64,000 nucleotides of DNA, from NCBI GenBank assembly GCA_019054805.1, contig JAHQIY010000035.1:370006-434005 (forward strand), read 5' to 3'. The notes under the pieces are model-generated. The model worked only from the letters and a program-made list of their open reading frames with translations, ran no database searches and was not told the origin of the DNA. Shown piece after piece: positions 44,319 to 57,722 of the stretch. The translations under genes were made by a program, and so were the position numbers. Every line of letters begins with the position of its first letter. The stretch's first letter is position 1. The stretch is from Brachionus manjavacas. Its lineage: Eukaryota > Rotifera > Eurotatoria > Ploima > Brachionidae.

Positions 44319-45799
44319 TTATTTGACTAGTGAATTTAATTCATGGATTTTTGATTTAAAATCAAATAAAAGTTCATATTTGTTAAAGATGTCAAAAATT
44401 TATTTCAAAATGTATTTTTAATATATAAATCTTATTTTATGAGTAACTGATTTAAAATCAAAAATACATTAACCTCTTAAAAAAGGACATTTAACAATTA
44501 TTCTTATTAAAATGGCATCTGATTTAATTTCTAAAATTAATGAATGATGCTGTTGTTAAATATTTAGCTCTATAAAATTTTAGTACAATTTCGTTTGGAT
44601 AGATGTCAAATATTTCATTTCTAAATTGATAAATTGACTCTTATTTTCAATTATATCATTTGTGAATCAAATCAAAAATCCGTTATTAAAGTATTTAATA
44701 AATTTTGCACATTCTAAATAACTTCTGATATAATTCCTTAATTTAAATGAATTTCGTATTCAAGAAATCAATTTGTTTTTTTACAAAGAAAAAATTTAAC
44801 TAATCTTAAAAAATAATCAAATTAATCACAATCATTAACTTCTTATATTAGTTTCTAAAATTTATAAAATTCGTTGTTTTTAAATGGATTCGTGTACTCA
44901 AATTTACCTTATAAATAACTAATGGTTTTAGTTTTTAAAACAATGAAATTGGTTGTAAATGAATCAATTAATATATTTGGATTATATTAGTTCAAAATTT
45001 AAATAAGTGAGATTAACTAGTCTAATTAAGATTTTAATTAAATTTTAACATTTCAAGAGTTTCTTATTTTAATTTCTTAAATACGTGAAAATCGTCATTG
45101 ATAAATCAATCCGTACCTTTAGATGATATTAGTTCAAATTTGAATAAAGAGTGAATTTCAGCAGTCTTACAAAGATTGTCGTTTATTTATTCATTTTTAA
45201 TGGCTTCTGAGATAAAATCACAAAAAACATGAAATTAGTGATTTATCAATCAATGCGTTTACTTTGATGGGATTAGTTCAAATTTGAATAAAATGTGAAT
45301 TTCACCAGTCTTACAAAGATTGTCGTTTAATTATTAATTTTTAATGGCTTCTGAGATAAAATCACAAAAAACATGAAATTAGTGATTTATCAATCAATGC
45401 GTTTTCTTTGATTGTATTTATTGAAATTGATTGGATTGGTGCTAATAAAGATTTTAATTTAATTTTTAATATTTTTAGAGATTCTTATTTTAATTTCTAA
45501 AATACGTTTAATTCGTTATTGATAAATCAATTCGTACATTTATATGATATTAGTTCAAATTTGAATAAAGTCGGAGTGAAATTCACCTGTCTAATAATTA
45601 TTGTCTATAAATTATTCATATTTAAATAGCTCCTGTTAGTATAATCCAAATATATTAATGGAATAATTTACAACTAATTGATATATAACTAAAACCATTA
45701 GTTATTTATAAGGTAAATTTGATTACACGAATCCATCTAAAAACAACGAATTTCTTGAATTTTAGAAACTAATATAATGAGTTAATAATTGTGATAATT
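44319..45799. repeat. O module and satellite flank right of copy H
   Basis: The inverted partner lies left of copy I, so the right TIR of H is effectively continued by more than 1 kb of inverted flank. A local duplication is visible (45240-45300 and 45360-45420, AAATTAGTGATTTATCAATC). No gene is seen. Confidence 0.7.
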
Positions 45800-46485
45800 T
45801 TAGGCTCCATACTGGCAATCGTCTTAAAAATCAAGTAATTAATGTCCTGTTAAAATCCAATCAAAATTTTTTTTATATGCAGGTTATTTCTAGACTTGCT
45901 GAAAACCATCTGCTTTTCAATGATTATTTTTAATGAAAAATGCACAAACATTTGCCCCTAATAGATAACCTAATAAAATTAAAATATTTTTTAAAAAACT
46001 TGATATTTTGACTTCTTATCTTACCATTTACTATTTAAAAAACTCATCACTTAAAATTTTTTTAGTGACAAAGAAATAACCATTAACTCAAAATTCAAAT
46101 TGTTTTTTTCTAAATTGGTTTCCACAAAAAAAAATTTCCCAAAAAAAAGCCTAGCTTATGAATGTAATTTTAACTATTAGCTGTAAAAGCTGATTAATTC
46201 CTTCCATTTAGGCATGCTTCTATAAATTTTATGAAATCGCGTTTCCTGTAGCTTCATGAAACTTTTTCACAGATAACAGATTTGTTTCCTAAAAAATAAA
46301 TATTTTTCTATATTCTTTATAAATTATTATAGAAATTCAAAAAAATAATTTAATTGTAAAAAAATTAATGGAATTAAAATTGAATTTTTTTTATAACAAT
46401 CATAAAGAACATTGAATTGAACTTTGAAACCACAATTGCTTCTGTTTATCATTAAATTTTATATTTAATACAATTAAATGTTAGC
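45800..46485 (+). repeat. R module, copy 7
   Basis: Full module from TTTAGGCTCCATACTGGCAA. Its first ~410 bp lie in the left palindrome arm and the rest in the spacer. Confidence 0.8.
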
Positions 46486-47351
46486 AAAAGACGCCTCTTG
46501 TTTTAAATAGTCCATAGGGAGAGAAATATGACAATCTAAGTCAGAATGCTGAGTTTTATTCCTATTGATTCAATTTTGAATTAAAATCATTGATAAAAGC
46601 AAATTGATTCATCAACAGCATATTTAATGCTTTGTAGAAATTAAATTAATGGCTTTTGAAATAAGAATAATTTTGTTTCAATCTTTATTTAATTTGTGAA
46701 TTTTAATCGTGGATTTTTGATTTAAAATCAAATAAAAGTTCATATTTGTTAAAGATGTCAAAAATTTATTTCAAAATGTATTTTTAATATATAAATCTTA
46801 TTTTATGAGTAACTGATTTAAAATCAAAAATACATTAACCTCTTAAAAAAGGACATTTAAAAATTATTCACATTTAAATTGCATCTGTTTTAATTTCTAA
46901 AATTAATGAACATCGCTCTTGTTAAATCATTTGGCTCTTAAAAATTTTTGTGCAATTTCGTTTGGATAGATGTCAAATATTACATTTCTAAATTGATTCT
47001 TCAAATTTTATTCTCAATTATATAATTTGTGAATCAAATCAAAAATCCGTTATTATGGTATTTAATAAATTATGCAAATTTAAATTACTTCTGATATAAT
47101 TCCTTAATTAAATGAATTTCGTATTTAAGAAATCAATTTGTTTTTTTACAAAGAATAAATTGAACTAATCTAAAAAATCATCAAAATAATAATCATAATT
47201 ATTAACTCCTTATATTAGTTTCTAAACCTCATGAAATTCGTTGTTTTTAAATGGATTCGTGTATTCAAATTCACCATTAAATAACTAATAGTTTTATCTC
47301 CTTAGATACATGAAATTGGTTGTAAATGAATCAATTCATATATTTGGATTA
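46486..47351 (+). repeat. Palindrome spacer: one minisatellite unit plus O module
   Basis: 46488-46532 is the last unit of the 47-bp minisatellite. 46533-47340 is the O module and flank, like 27391-28190. It joins the right palindrome arm at about 47351. Confidence 0.75.
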
Positions 47352-47765
47352 ATTTGGAAGGAAATTATCAATTTTTACAGCTAATAGTTAAAATTACATT
47401 CATAAGCTAGGCTTTTTTTTGGGAAATTTTTTTTTGTGGAAACCAATTTAGAAAAAAACAATTTGAATTTTGAGTTAATGGTTATTTCTTTGTCACTAAA
47501 AAAATTTTAAGTGATGAGTTTTTTAAATAGTAAATTGTAAGTAAAGAAGTCAAAATATCACCTTTTTAAAAAATACTTTAATTTTATTAGTTAATCTATT
47601 AGATTCAAATGTTTGTGCATTTTTCATAAAAAATAATCATTGAAAAGCAGATGGTTTTAAGCAAGTCTAGAAATAACCTGCATATAAAAAAAATTTTGAT
47701 TAAATTTTAACAGGACATTAATTACTTGATTTTTAAGACGATTGCCAGTATGATGCCTAAGATTA
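47352..47765 (-). repeat. R module, copy 8 (inverted, partial)
   Basis: Reverse complement of 45800-46210. It is cut at the CTTCC.ATTTAGG landmark at 47352. Confidence 0.8.
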
Positions 47766-49186
47766 TCACAATTATTAACTCATTATATTAGTTTCTAAAA
47801 TTCAAGAAATTCGTTGTTTTTAGATGGATTCGTGTAATCAAATTTACCTTATAAATAACTAATGGTTTTAGTTATATATCAATTGGTTGTAAATTATTCC
47901 ATTAATATATTTGGATTAAATTAATTCAAAATTTAAATAAAAAATAGTTTAATAATGATTTTAATTAAATATTTAACATTAAATTTAAAACATAAATTAT
48001 GATAAGTACCAAAATGAATAATAGCTTAAATCATTTTAAAAAAAAGAAATAATTTATAAACAACCAATTTTATGTTAGTATAATTTTTTAACAGGAGCTT
48101 TTTAAATATGAATAATTTATAGACAATAATTATTAGACTGGTGAATTGCACTCCGACTTTATTCAAATTTGAACTAATATCATATAAATGTACGAATTGA
48201 TTTATCAATAACGAATTAAACGTATTTTAGAAATTAAAATAAGAATCTCTAAAAATATTAGAAATTAAATTAAAATCTTTATTAGCACCAATCGAATCAA
48301 ATTTGAATAAATACAATCAAAGAAAACGCATTGATTGATAAATCACTAATTTCATGTTTTTTGTGATTTTATCTCAGAAGCCATTAAAAATTAATAATTA
48401 AACGACAATCTTTGTAAGACTGGTGAAATTCACATTTTATTCAAATTTGAACTAATATAATCTAAAGGTACGGATTGATTTATCAATGACGACTTTAACG
48501 TATTTAAGAAATTAAAATAAGAATCTCTTGAAAAGTTAAAATTTAATTAAAATCTTAATTTGACTAGTTAATCTCACTTATTCAAATTTAGAACTAAAAT
48601 AATCCAAATATATTAATTGATTCATTTACAACCAATTTCATGTATTTTAGAAACTAATATAAGAAGTTAATGATTGTGATTAATTTGATTATTTTTTAAG
48701 ATTAGTTAAATTTATTCTTTGTAAAAAAACAAATTGATTTCTTAAATACGAAATTCATTTAATTAAGGAATTATATCCGAAGTAATTTAAATTTGCATTG
48801 TTTTTTAATAACCGTTATTACGGATTTATTGATTTGATTCACAAATTATATAATTGAGAATAAAATTTGAAGAATCAATTTAGAAATGAAATATTTGACA
48901 TATATCCAAACGAAATTGTACTAAAATTTTTTGGAGCTAAATATTTAACAACAGCGTCATTCATTAATTTTAGAAATTAAATCAGATGCTATTTTAAAAA
49001 GAATAATTGTTAAATGTCCTTTTTTTTGAGGTTAATGTATTTTTGATGTTATTTCAGTAGCTTATAAAATTAGATTTATATATTAAAAATACAATTTGAA
49101 ATAAATTTTAAACATCTTTAACGAATATGAACTTATATTTGATTTAAATTCAAAAATCCATGAATTATATTCACTAGTCTAAAAAA

Positions 49187-49513
49187 GGATATGGGGCAAT
49201 CAGGGTAAAAAATCAAAAAATCAACTTTTAACATATTTTCTGATAGATTTCAAGGAGCTGGAAAGAAATCTGTTGGAATCTTGTAAATTTGACTTTCCGT
49301 TCAAAAGTAACAGTGTTCCAAAGTCAAGATAATTTAATAATTTGGGTATCCGCTAAATAAGCGTATCTCGGTCATTTTTCAAGCAAATTAGACCCCATGT
49401 ATACCAAAATGCTCAGAATTGAATCAGGAATCTAAAAATGAAGCAAAAAAATAATAATAATGTTATCTAATATCAAATAAATGTTATCGAATATAACCCT
49501 TAAAAACCAAGAA
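49187..49513 (+). repeat. Left TIR of copy I (inner part deleted)
   Basis: Begins GGATATGGGGCAATCAGGG and runs to AACCAAGAATTTAG. The inner ~130 bp, including the GC-rich palindromic core, is missing and the sequence jumps to the GCACGTGC region. All units I-M share this. Confidence 0.75.
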
Positions 49514-49717
49514 TTTAGAGTATTGCACGTGCTTTGGTGTATTTTTCTCGAATTTATTAAGTTCAAGTCGTTTAATTTTTAAATTTGTCTTACTTACTAG
49601 TACACAAATTTTTTTCTTCAGTCCTTTTAGAAAGCTAAATAAGTTTGCATAAATTCATATAAAATTTGAATCATTTTTTATTACATTAATTGAATATTTA
49701 ATTCTAAAAACAAAAAA

Positions 49718-50997
49718 AGAGCAATTATATCGAACATGTGCTTTTCGCAAAATTCGGTTTGATTATAATCCAAAACTAAATAAAAACAAAATTGGTTCAG
49801 TTTCATCTAGACTGAACCAATTTTGTAAGAACACACCACCAAAATGGCGTAAGTTCTTTTAGATATTAGTGGAAATGATGTAATTACAGTTTGTGACGCA
49901 ACTTACATATTTATTGAAAAGTCTTCGTCATATAAGTTTCAGAAACAAACTTTTTCAGAACTAAAAAAACGCTGTTTGCTAAAATTTATGAATACATGTG
50001 CAACTGAAGGATATTTAATTGATGGTATTGGCCAATACCATTCCAACGGAAAAATAATGATGCGAGCATTACCAAAGACATATTCAAAAAGACTGATAAT
50101 GTTGAGAATTGGTTTTTGTCTGATGATTTGTTTGTATTCGATCGCGGTTTTCGTGACTCATTAGAATTTTTACAAAATAAAAAATATGAGACAAAAATGC
50201 CAAGCTATTTGAAGGGAAATGCTCAACATACAACAAGTGAAGCAAACAATTCAAGATTGATCACTAAAACTAGATGGGTGATTGAATCATCAAATGATCG
50301 TTTAAAAAGATGGAAATATTCTAGAAATATTGTTTCTAATAGAGATATTGGAACATTAGAAAAAGATTATAGATTTATTTGTGCATTAATTAATAAGTTT
50401 AGACCTCAGCTTGCATCAACAAAAGATTCAGATAAAATCGATTTATACAAAGAAATGGTAGAAAAGGCAAATGAGGAAAATAGATTAAAATATGTAGTGG
50501 AAAATTATTCTAAACCCGAAATCTCGAGTTGTACAAATTGATGAGCGTGATTTTCCAAAATTAAGTGAATCAATATAAAAACTATAACATTTACCAACTC
50601 GAACAATGTGTTCCTTTTACGATCTCACACGTTGTACAGATTATGCATGCGTTTTTTTGAATAAAGTGACGAGCTTATCCGGGTAAAAATAAAGTCGAGA
50701 TTTTCTTCCCATGTGATCCATAATACTCGGATAAAATATTCGACAGTTTCAACTATGGATCCAATTCAAGAATGTAACTGCGATTGCAAAGCCGGGGCAA
50801 GAGTATTTGGGGCATGCTCGCATGTAACAGGCGTCATTTGGTATTTGGGTATCGGACAAAATAATAAAGATAAGTTGGTTTCAATAAAAAGCGAAAATTT
50901 GTATAATTTTTGCTTAGATTGTGATAGGGAAGATCTAGATGATAATGATATATCATTAATTCAAAATGAAAATGGGGAAACAATTTCGGATACCTAA
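49718..50997 (+). pseudogene. Transposase copy I, N-terminally deleted
   Basis: A stub of the zinc-finger-like segment reads CAFR (second ligand Cys to Arg). A hairpin junction at 49788-49824 then leads into DDE sequence from NTPPKWR. First Asp in VCDATYIF (49895), second in VFDRGFRDS (50140), and Glu kept (WVIESSNDR). A 1-nt loss in the GKNNDAS codons splits the DDE domain between two frames; the second, 50116-50541, runs to SSCTN. The SWIM frame 50713-50997 (94 codons) is open. This subfamily has the undamaged GFRDS and LKRW segments that A-H have lost. GCACGTGC is at 49525. Confidence 0.8.
49788..49824. repeat. Hairpin at the N-terminal deletion junction (unit I)
   Basis: Perfect 14-bp arms (AAAATTGGTTCAGT and its complement) around a 9-bp loop. 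The right arm resembles the transposase segment deleted elsewhere (GATGAAACTGAACC), and the left arm is its inverse. Repeated at 52998-53034, 56214-56250, 59436-59472 and 62402-62438. Confidence 0.85.
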
Positions 50998-51284
50998 TTA
51001 ACAAATAAACAATAAATAAGATTTTTTTTTAATAAGTTTTATTCTTCTCTCCTTGCTAAATGTTGTTAAAACATAGAAAAATCGTAATTTTAAACATAGG
51101 AAAAAGACTGAAATTTTAGTGAGAATAATTACCTTAGGAAAGGAAATCTTCTAGGATCTGATTTTTTTATATGTTTTAGTCACTTTGTAGAGCTTAAAAA
51201 ATAAAAAATTTTTACCGATGGTCCTTTGGCGTAGGTGGGTCTACAGACCACAAAAGTAAAAAGAGGCAAATTCTTGGTTTTTAG

Positions 51285-54200
51285 TATCAAAATGAATAAT
51301 AGCTTTAATCATTTTAAAAAAAAAGAAATAATTTATAAAGAACCAAAAAATCTAAAATCTAAAATCCTCGCAAAAAATACATTTATATGAAGTAAAAATT
51401 TATATTACCTATTTTGGTATGTATTAAATGGCACCAATCGAATCAAATTTAAATAAATACCATCAAAGTAAACGCATTGATTGATAAATCACTAATTTCA
51501 TGTTTTTTGTGATTTTATCTCAGAAGCCATTAAAAATGAATAATTAAACGACAATCTTTGTAAGACTTGTGAAATTCACTCTTTATTCAAATTTGAACTA
51601 ATATTTTCTAATGGTACGGATTGATTTATTAATGACGACTTTCACGTATTTAAGAAATTAAAATAAGAATCTCTTTAAATTTAAAAATTTTATAAAATCT
51701 TATTTGACTAGTTAATCTCACTTATTTAAATTTTGAACTAAAATAATCCAAATATATTAATTGATTCATTTACAACCAATTTCATGTATTTTAGAAACTA
51801 AAACCATTAGTTATTTATTAGGTAAATTTGAATACACGAATCCATTTAAAAACAACGAATTTCGTAAATTTTAAAAACTAATATAAGAAGTTAATAATTG
51901 TAATTAATTTGATTAGTTAAATTTATTGTTTTTTAAAAAAAAATTGATTTCTAAAATACGAAATTCATTTAATTAAGGAATTATATCAGAAGTAATTTAA
52001 ATTTGCATTATTTTTTAATAACCTTAATAACGGATTTTTGATTTGATTCACAAATTATATAATTGAGAATAAAAATTTAAGAATCAATTTAGAAATGAAA
52101 TATTTAACATCTATCCAAACGAAATTGTACTAAAATTTTTAGGAGCTAAATATTTAACAACAGCGTCATTCATTAATTTTAGAAATTAAATCAGATCCTA
52201 TTTTAATAAGAATAATTGTTAAATGTCCTTTTTTTTGAGGTTAATGTATTTTTGATGTTATTTCAGTAACTTATAAAATTAGATTTATATATTAAAAATA
52301 CTATTTGAAATAAATTTTTAACATCTTTAACGAATATGAACTAATATTTGATTTAAATTCAAAAATCCATGAATTATATTCACTAGTCTAAAAAAGGATA
52401 TGGGGCAATCAGGGTAAAAAATCCAAAAATCAACTTTTAACATATTTTCTGATATATTTCATAAAGCTGGAAAGAAATCTGTTGGAATCTTGTAAATTTG
52501 ACTTTCCGTTCAAAAGTAACAGTGTTCCAAAGTCAAGATAATTTAATAATTTGGGTATCCGCTAAATAAGCGTATCTCGGTCATTTTTCAAGCAAATTAG
52601 ACCCCATGTATACCAAAATGCTCAGAATTGAATCAGGAATCTATAAATGAAGCAAAAAAATAATAATAATGTTATCTAGTATCAAATAAATGTTATCGAA
52701 TATAACCCTTAAAAACCAAGAATTTAGAGTATTGCACGTGCTTTTATGTATTTTTTTCGAATTTATTAAGTTCAAGTCGATTAATTTTAAATTTGTCTTA
52801 CTTACTAGTACCCAAATTTTTTTCTTCAGTCCTTTTAGAAAGCTAAATAAGTTTGCATAAATTCATATAAAATTTGAATCATTTTTTATTACATAAATTG
52901 AATAATTTATTTCTAAAAACAAAAAAAGAGCAATTTATGTCGAACATGTGCTTTTCGCAAAATTCGGTTTGATTATAATCAAAAACTAAATAAAAACAAA
53001 ATTGGTTCAGTTTCATCTAGACTGAACCAATTTTGTAAGAACACACCACAAAAATGGCGTAAGTTCTTTTAAATATTAGTCGAAATGATGTATTTACAGT
53101 TTGTGACGCAACTTACATATTTATTGAAAAGTCTTCGTCGTATAAGTTTCAGAAACAAACTTTTTCAGAACTAAAAAAACGCTGTTTGCTAAAATTTATG
53201 AATACATGTGCAACTGAAGGATATTTAATTGATGGTATTGGCCAATACATTTCCAACGGAAAAAATAATGATGCGAGCATTACCAAAGACATATTTAAAA
53301 AGACTGATAATATTGAGAATTGGTTTTTGTCTGATGATTTGTTTGTATTCGATCGCGGTTTTCGTGACTCATTAGAATTTTTACAAAATAAAAAATATGA
53401 GCCAAAAATGCCAAGCTCCTTGAAGGGAAATGCTCAACATACAACAAGTGAAGCAAACAATTCAAGATTGATTACTAAAACTAGATGGGTGATTGAATCA
53501 GCAAATGGTCGTTTAAAAAGATGGAAATATTCTAGAAATATTGTATCTAATAGAGATATTGGAACATTAGAAAAGATTATAGATTTATTTGTGCATTAAT
53601 TAATAAGTTTAGACCTCAGCTTGCATCAACAAAAGATTCAGATAAAATCGATTTATACAAAGAAATGGTAGAAAAGGCAAATGAGGAAAATAGATTAAAA
53701 TATGTAGTGGAAAATTATTCTAAACCCAAAATCTCGAGTTGTACAAATTGATGAGCTTGATTTTCAAAAATTAAGCGAATCAAACATAAAAACTATAACA
53801 TATCAAGTTTACCAACTCGAACAATGTGTTCCTTATACGATCTCACACGTTGTACAGATTATGCATGCGATTTTTTTGAAGAAAGTGACGAGCTTATCCG
53901 GGTAAAAATAAAGTCGAGATTTTCTTCCCATGTGATCCATAATACTCAGATAAAATATTCGACAGTTTCAACTATGGATCCAATTCAAGAATGTTACTGC
54001 GATTGCAAAGCCGGGGCAAGAGAATTTGGGGCATGCTCGCATGTAACAAGCGTCATTTGGTATTTGGGTATCGGACAAAATAATAAAGATAAGTTGGTTT
54101 CAATAAAAAGCGAAAATTTGTATAATTTTTGCTTAGATTGTGATAGGGAAGATCTAGATGATAATGATATATCTTTAATTCAAAATGAAAATGGGGAAAC

Positions 54201-54503
54201 AATTTCGGATACCTAATTAACAAATAAACAATAAAAAAGAATTTTTTTTAATATGTGTTATTCTTCTCTCCTTGCTAAATGTTGTAAAAACATAGAAAAA
54301 TCGTAATTTTAAACATAGGAAAAAGACTGAAATTTTTGTGAGAATAATTACCTTAGGAAAGGAAATCTTCTAGGATTTGATTTTTTTATATGTTTTAGTC
54401 ACTTAGTAGAGCTTAAAAAATAAAAAATTTTGACCGATGGTCCTTTGGCGTAGGTGGGTCTACAGACCACAAAAGTTAAAAGAGGCAAATTCTTGGTTTT
54501 TAG
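51285..54503 (+). repeat. Array 3, unit J (3219 bp)
   Basis: Starts TATCAAAATGAATAATAGC. Flank and inverted O to 52395, left TIR 52396-52723, transposase J, right TIR 54299-54503. Confidence 0.85.
52928..54216 (+). pseudogene. Transposase copy J, N-terminally deleted
   Basis: Same N-terminal hairpin junction as copy I (52998-53034). The open frame 53186-53599 (137 codons) spans MNTCATEGYLIDGIGQY, NNDASITKD, LFVFDRGFRDS and WVIESANGRLKRW, with second Asp and Glu intact. It is cut by a 1-nt loss in the LEKDYRF codons. The frame 53824-54216 (130 codons) holds the SWIM motif CDC-x9-CSH and ends GETISDT. The anomaly before the first Asp is also present. GCACGTGC is at 52734. Confidence 0.8.
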
Positions 54504-57500
54504 TATCAAAATGAATAATAGCTTAAATCATTTTAAAAAAAAAGAAATAATTTATAAAGAACCAAAAAATCTAAAATCTAAAATCCTCGCAAAAAATACA
54601 TTTATATGAAATAAAAATTTATATTACCTATTTTGGTATGTATTATATAGCACCAATCGAATCAAATTTAAATAAATACCATCAAAGTAAACGCATTGAT
54701 TGATAAATCACTAATTTCATGTTCTTTGTGATTTTATCTCAGAAGCCATTAAAAATGAATAATTAAACGAAACTTTGGAAGACTTGTGAAATTCACTCTT
54801 TATTCAAATTTGAACTAATATTTTCTAATGGTACGGATTGATTTATTAATGACGACTTTCACGTATTTAAGAAATAAAAATAAGAATCTCTTGAAATGTA
54901 AAAATTTAATTAAAATCTTAATTTGACTAGTTAATCTCACTTATTTAAATTTTGAACTAATATAATCCAAATATATTAATTGATTCATTTACAACCAGTT
55001 TCATGTATTTTAGAAACTAAAACCATTAGTTATTTATTAGGTAAATTTGAATACACGAATCCATTTAAAAACAACGAATTTCGAAAATTTTAGAAACTAA
55101 TATAAGAAGTTAATGATTGTGATTAATTTGATTAGTTAAATTTATTCATTGTAAAAAAATTAATTTCTTAAAGACGATATTCATTTAATTTAGGAATTAT
55201 ATCAGAAGTAATTTAAATTTGCATTATTTTTTAATAACCGTAATAACGGATTTTTGATTAGATTCACAAATTATATAATTGAGAATAAAATTTGAAGAAT
55301 CAATTTAGAAATGAAATATTTAACATCTATCCAAACGAAATTGTACTAAAATTTTTAGGCGATAAATATTTAACAACAGCGTCATTCATTAATTTTAGAA
55401 ATTAAATCAGATCCTATTTTAATAAGAATAATTGTTAAATGTCCTTTTTTTTGAGGTAAATGTATTTTTGATGTTATTTCAGTAACTTAAAAAATTAGAT
55501 TTATATATTAAAAATACAATTTGAAATAAATTTTTAACATCTTTAACGAATATGAACTAATATTTGATTTAAATTCAAAAATCCATGAATTATATTCACT
55601 AGTCTAAAAAAGGATATGGGGCAATCAGGGTAAAAAATCCAAAAATCAACTTTTAACATATTTTCTGATATATTTCATAAAGCTGGAAAGAAATCTGTTG
55701 GAATCTTGTAAATTTGACTTTCCGTTCAAAAGTAACAGTGTTCCAAAGTCAAGATAATTTAATAATTTGGGTATCCGCTAAATAAGCGTATCTCGGTCAT
55801 TTTTCAAGCAAATTAGACCCCATGTATACCAAAATGCTCAGAATTGAATCAGGAATCTATAAATGAAGCGAAAAAATAATAATAATGTTATCTAGTATCA
55901 AATAAATGTTATCGAATATAACCCTTAAAAACCAAGAATTTAGAGTATTGCACGTGCTTTTATGTATTTTTTTCGAATTTATTAAGTTCAAGTCGATTAA
56001 TTTTAAATTTGTCTTACTTACTAGTACCCAAATTTTTTTCTTCAGTCCTTTTAGAAAGCTAAATAAGTTTGCATAAATTCATATAAAATTTGAATCATTT
56101 TTTATTACATAAATTGAATAATTTAATTCTAAAAACAAAAAAAGAGCAATTTATATCGAACATGTGCTTTTCGCAAAATTCGGTTTGATTATAATCCAAA
56201 ACTAAATAAAAACAAAATTGGTTCAGTTTCATCTAGACTGAACCAATTTTGTAAGAACACACCACAAAAAATGGCGTAAGTTCTTTTAAATATTAGTGGA
56301 AATGATGTATTTACAGTTTGTGACGCAACTTACATATTTATTGAAAAGTCTTCGTCGTATAAGTTTCAGAAACAAACTTTTTCAGAACTAAAAAAACGCT
56401 GTTTGCTAAAATTTATGAATACATGTGCAACTGAAGGATATTTAATTGATGGTATTGGCCAATACATTTCCAACGGAAAAAATAATGATGCGAGCATTAC
56501 CAAAGACATATTTAAAAAGACTGATAATATTGAGAATTGGTTTTTGTCTGATGATTTGTTTGTATTCGATCGCGGTTTTCGTGACTCATTAGAATTTTTA
56601 CAAAATAAAAAATATGAGCCAAAAATGCCAAGCTCCTTGAAGGGAAATGCTCAACATACAACAAGTGAAGCAAACAATTCAAGATTGATTACTAAAACTA
56701 GATGGGTGATTAAATCAGCAAATGGTCGTTAAAAAGATGGAAATATTCTAGAAATATTGCATCTAATAGAGATATTGGAACATTAGAAAAGATTATAGAT
56801 TTATTTGTGCATTAATTAATAAGTTTAGACCTCAGCTTGCATCAACAAAAGATTCAGATAAAATCGATTTATACAAAGAAATGGTAGAAAAGGCAAATGA
56901 GGAAAATAGATTAAAATATATAGTGGAAAATTATTCTAAACCCAAAATCTCGAGTTGTACAAATTGATGAGCTTGATTTTCAGAAATTAAGCGAATCAAA
57001 CATAAAAATTATAACATATCAAGTTTACCAACTCGAACAATGTGTTCCTTATACGATCTCACAGGTTGTACAGATTATGGATGCGATTTTTTTGAAGAAA
57101 GTGACGAGCTTATCCGGGTAAAAATAAAGTCGAGATTTTCTTCCCATGTGATCCATAATACTCAGATAAAATATTCGACAGTTTCAACTATGGATCCAAT
57201 TCAAGAATGTTACTGCGATTGCAAAGCCGGGGCAAGAGAATTTGGGGCATGCTCGCATGTAACAAGCGTCATTTGGTATTTGGGTATCGGACAAAATAAT
57301 AAAGATAAGTTGGTTTCAATAAAAAGCGAAAATTTGTATAATTTTTGCTTAGATTGTGATAGGGAAGATCTAGATGATAATGATATATCTTTAATTCAAA
57401 ATGAAAATGGGGAAACAATTTCGGATACCTAATTAACAAATAAACAATAAAAAAGAATTTTTTTTAATATGTTTTATTCTTCTCTCCTTGCTAAATGTTG

Positions 57501-57722
57501 TTAAAACATAGAAAAATCGTAATTTTAAACATAGGAAAAAGACTGAAATCTTAGTGAAAATAATTACCTTAGGAAAGTATATCTTCTAGGATGTGATTTT
57601 TTTATATGTTTTAGTCACTTAGTAGAGCTTAAAAAATTAAAAAAAATTCGACCGATGGTCCTTTGGCGAAGGGGGGGTCTACAGACAACAAAAGTAAAAA
57701 AAGGAAAATTCTTGGTTTTTAG
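54504..57722 (+). repeat. Array 3, unit K (3219 bp)
   Basis: Flank and inverted O to 55611, left TIR 55612-55943, transposase K, right TIR 57515-57722. Confidence 0.85.
56144..57432 (+). pseudogene. Transposase copy K, catalytic Glu replaced
   Basis: As J, but the catalytic Glu is Lys (WVIKSANGR, AAA at 56712). A 1-nt loss after NGR ends the frame 56403-56732. The later LEKDYRF frameshift is also present. The SWIM frame 57040-57432 is open (130 codons). GCACGTGC is at 55950; the hairpin junction is at 56214-56250. Confidence 0.8.

Larger units (their letters stand above)
44087..49508. repeat. Large palindrome: arms 44087-46210 and 47352-49508, spacer 46211-47351
   Basis: The arms are reverse complements over about 2.1 kb. 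Paired landmarks include the TIR terminus (44302-44318 with 49187-49203), the segment around 45099 with that around 48485, and the R module at 45800-46210 with 47352-47765. Paired positions sum to roughly 93,500-93,590, which shows one collinear inverted duplication with small indels. Confidence 0.8.
48007..51284 (+). repeat. Array 3, unit I (3278 bp)
   Basis: From TACCAAAATGAATAATAGC to the truncated right TIR ending CTTGGTTTTTAG. Contents in order are satellite flank and inverted O (48007-49186), left TIR 49187-49513, leader, transposase I and right TIR 51080-51284. It is the most diverged unit of the array and contiguous with the palindrome. Confidence 0.8.
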
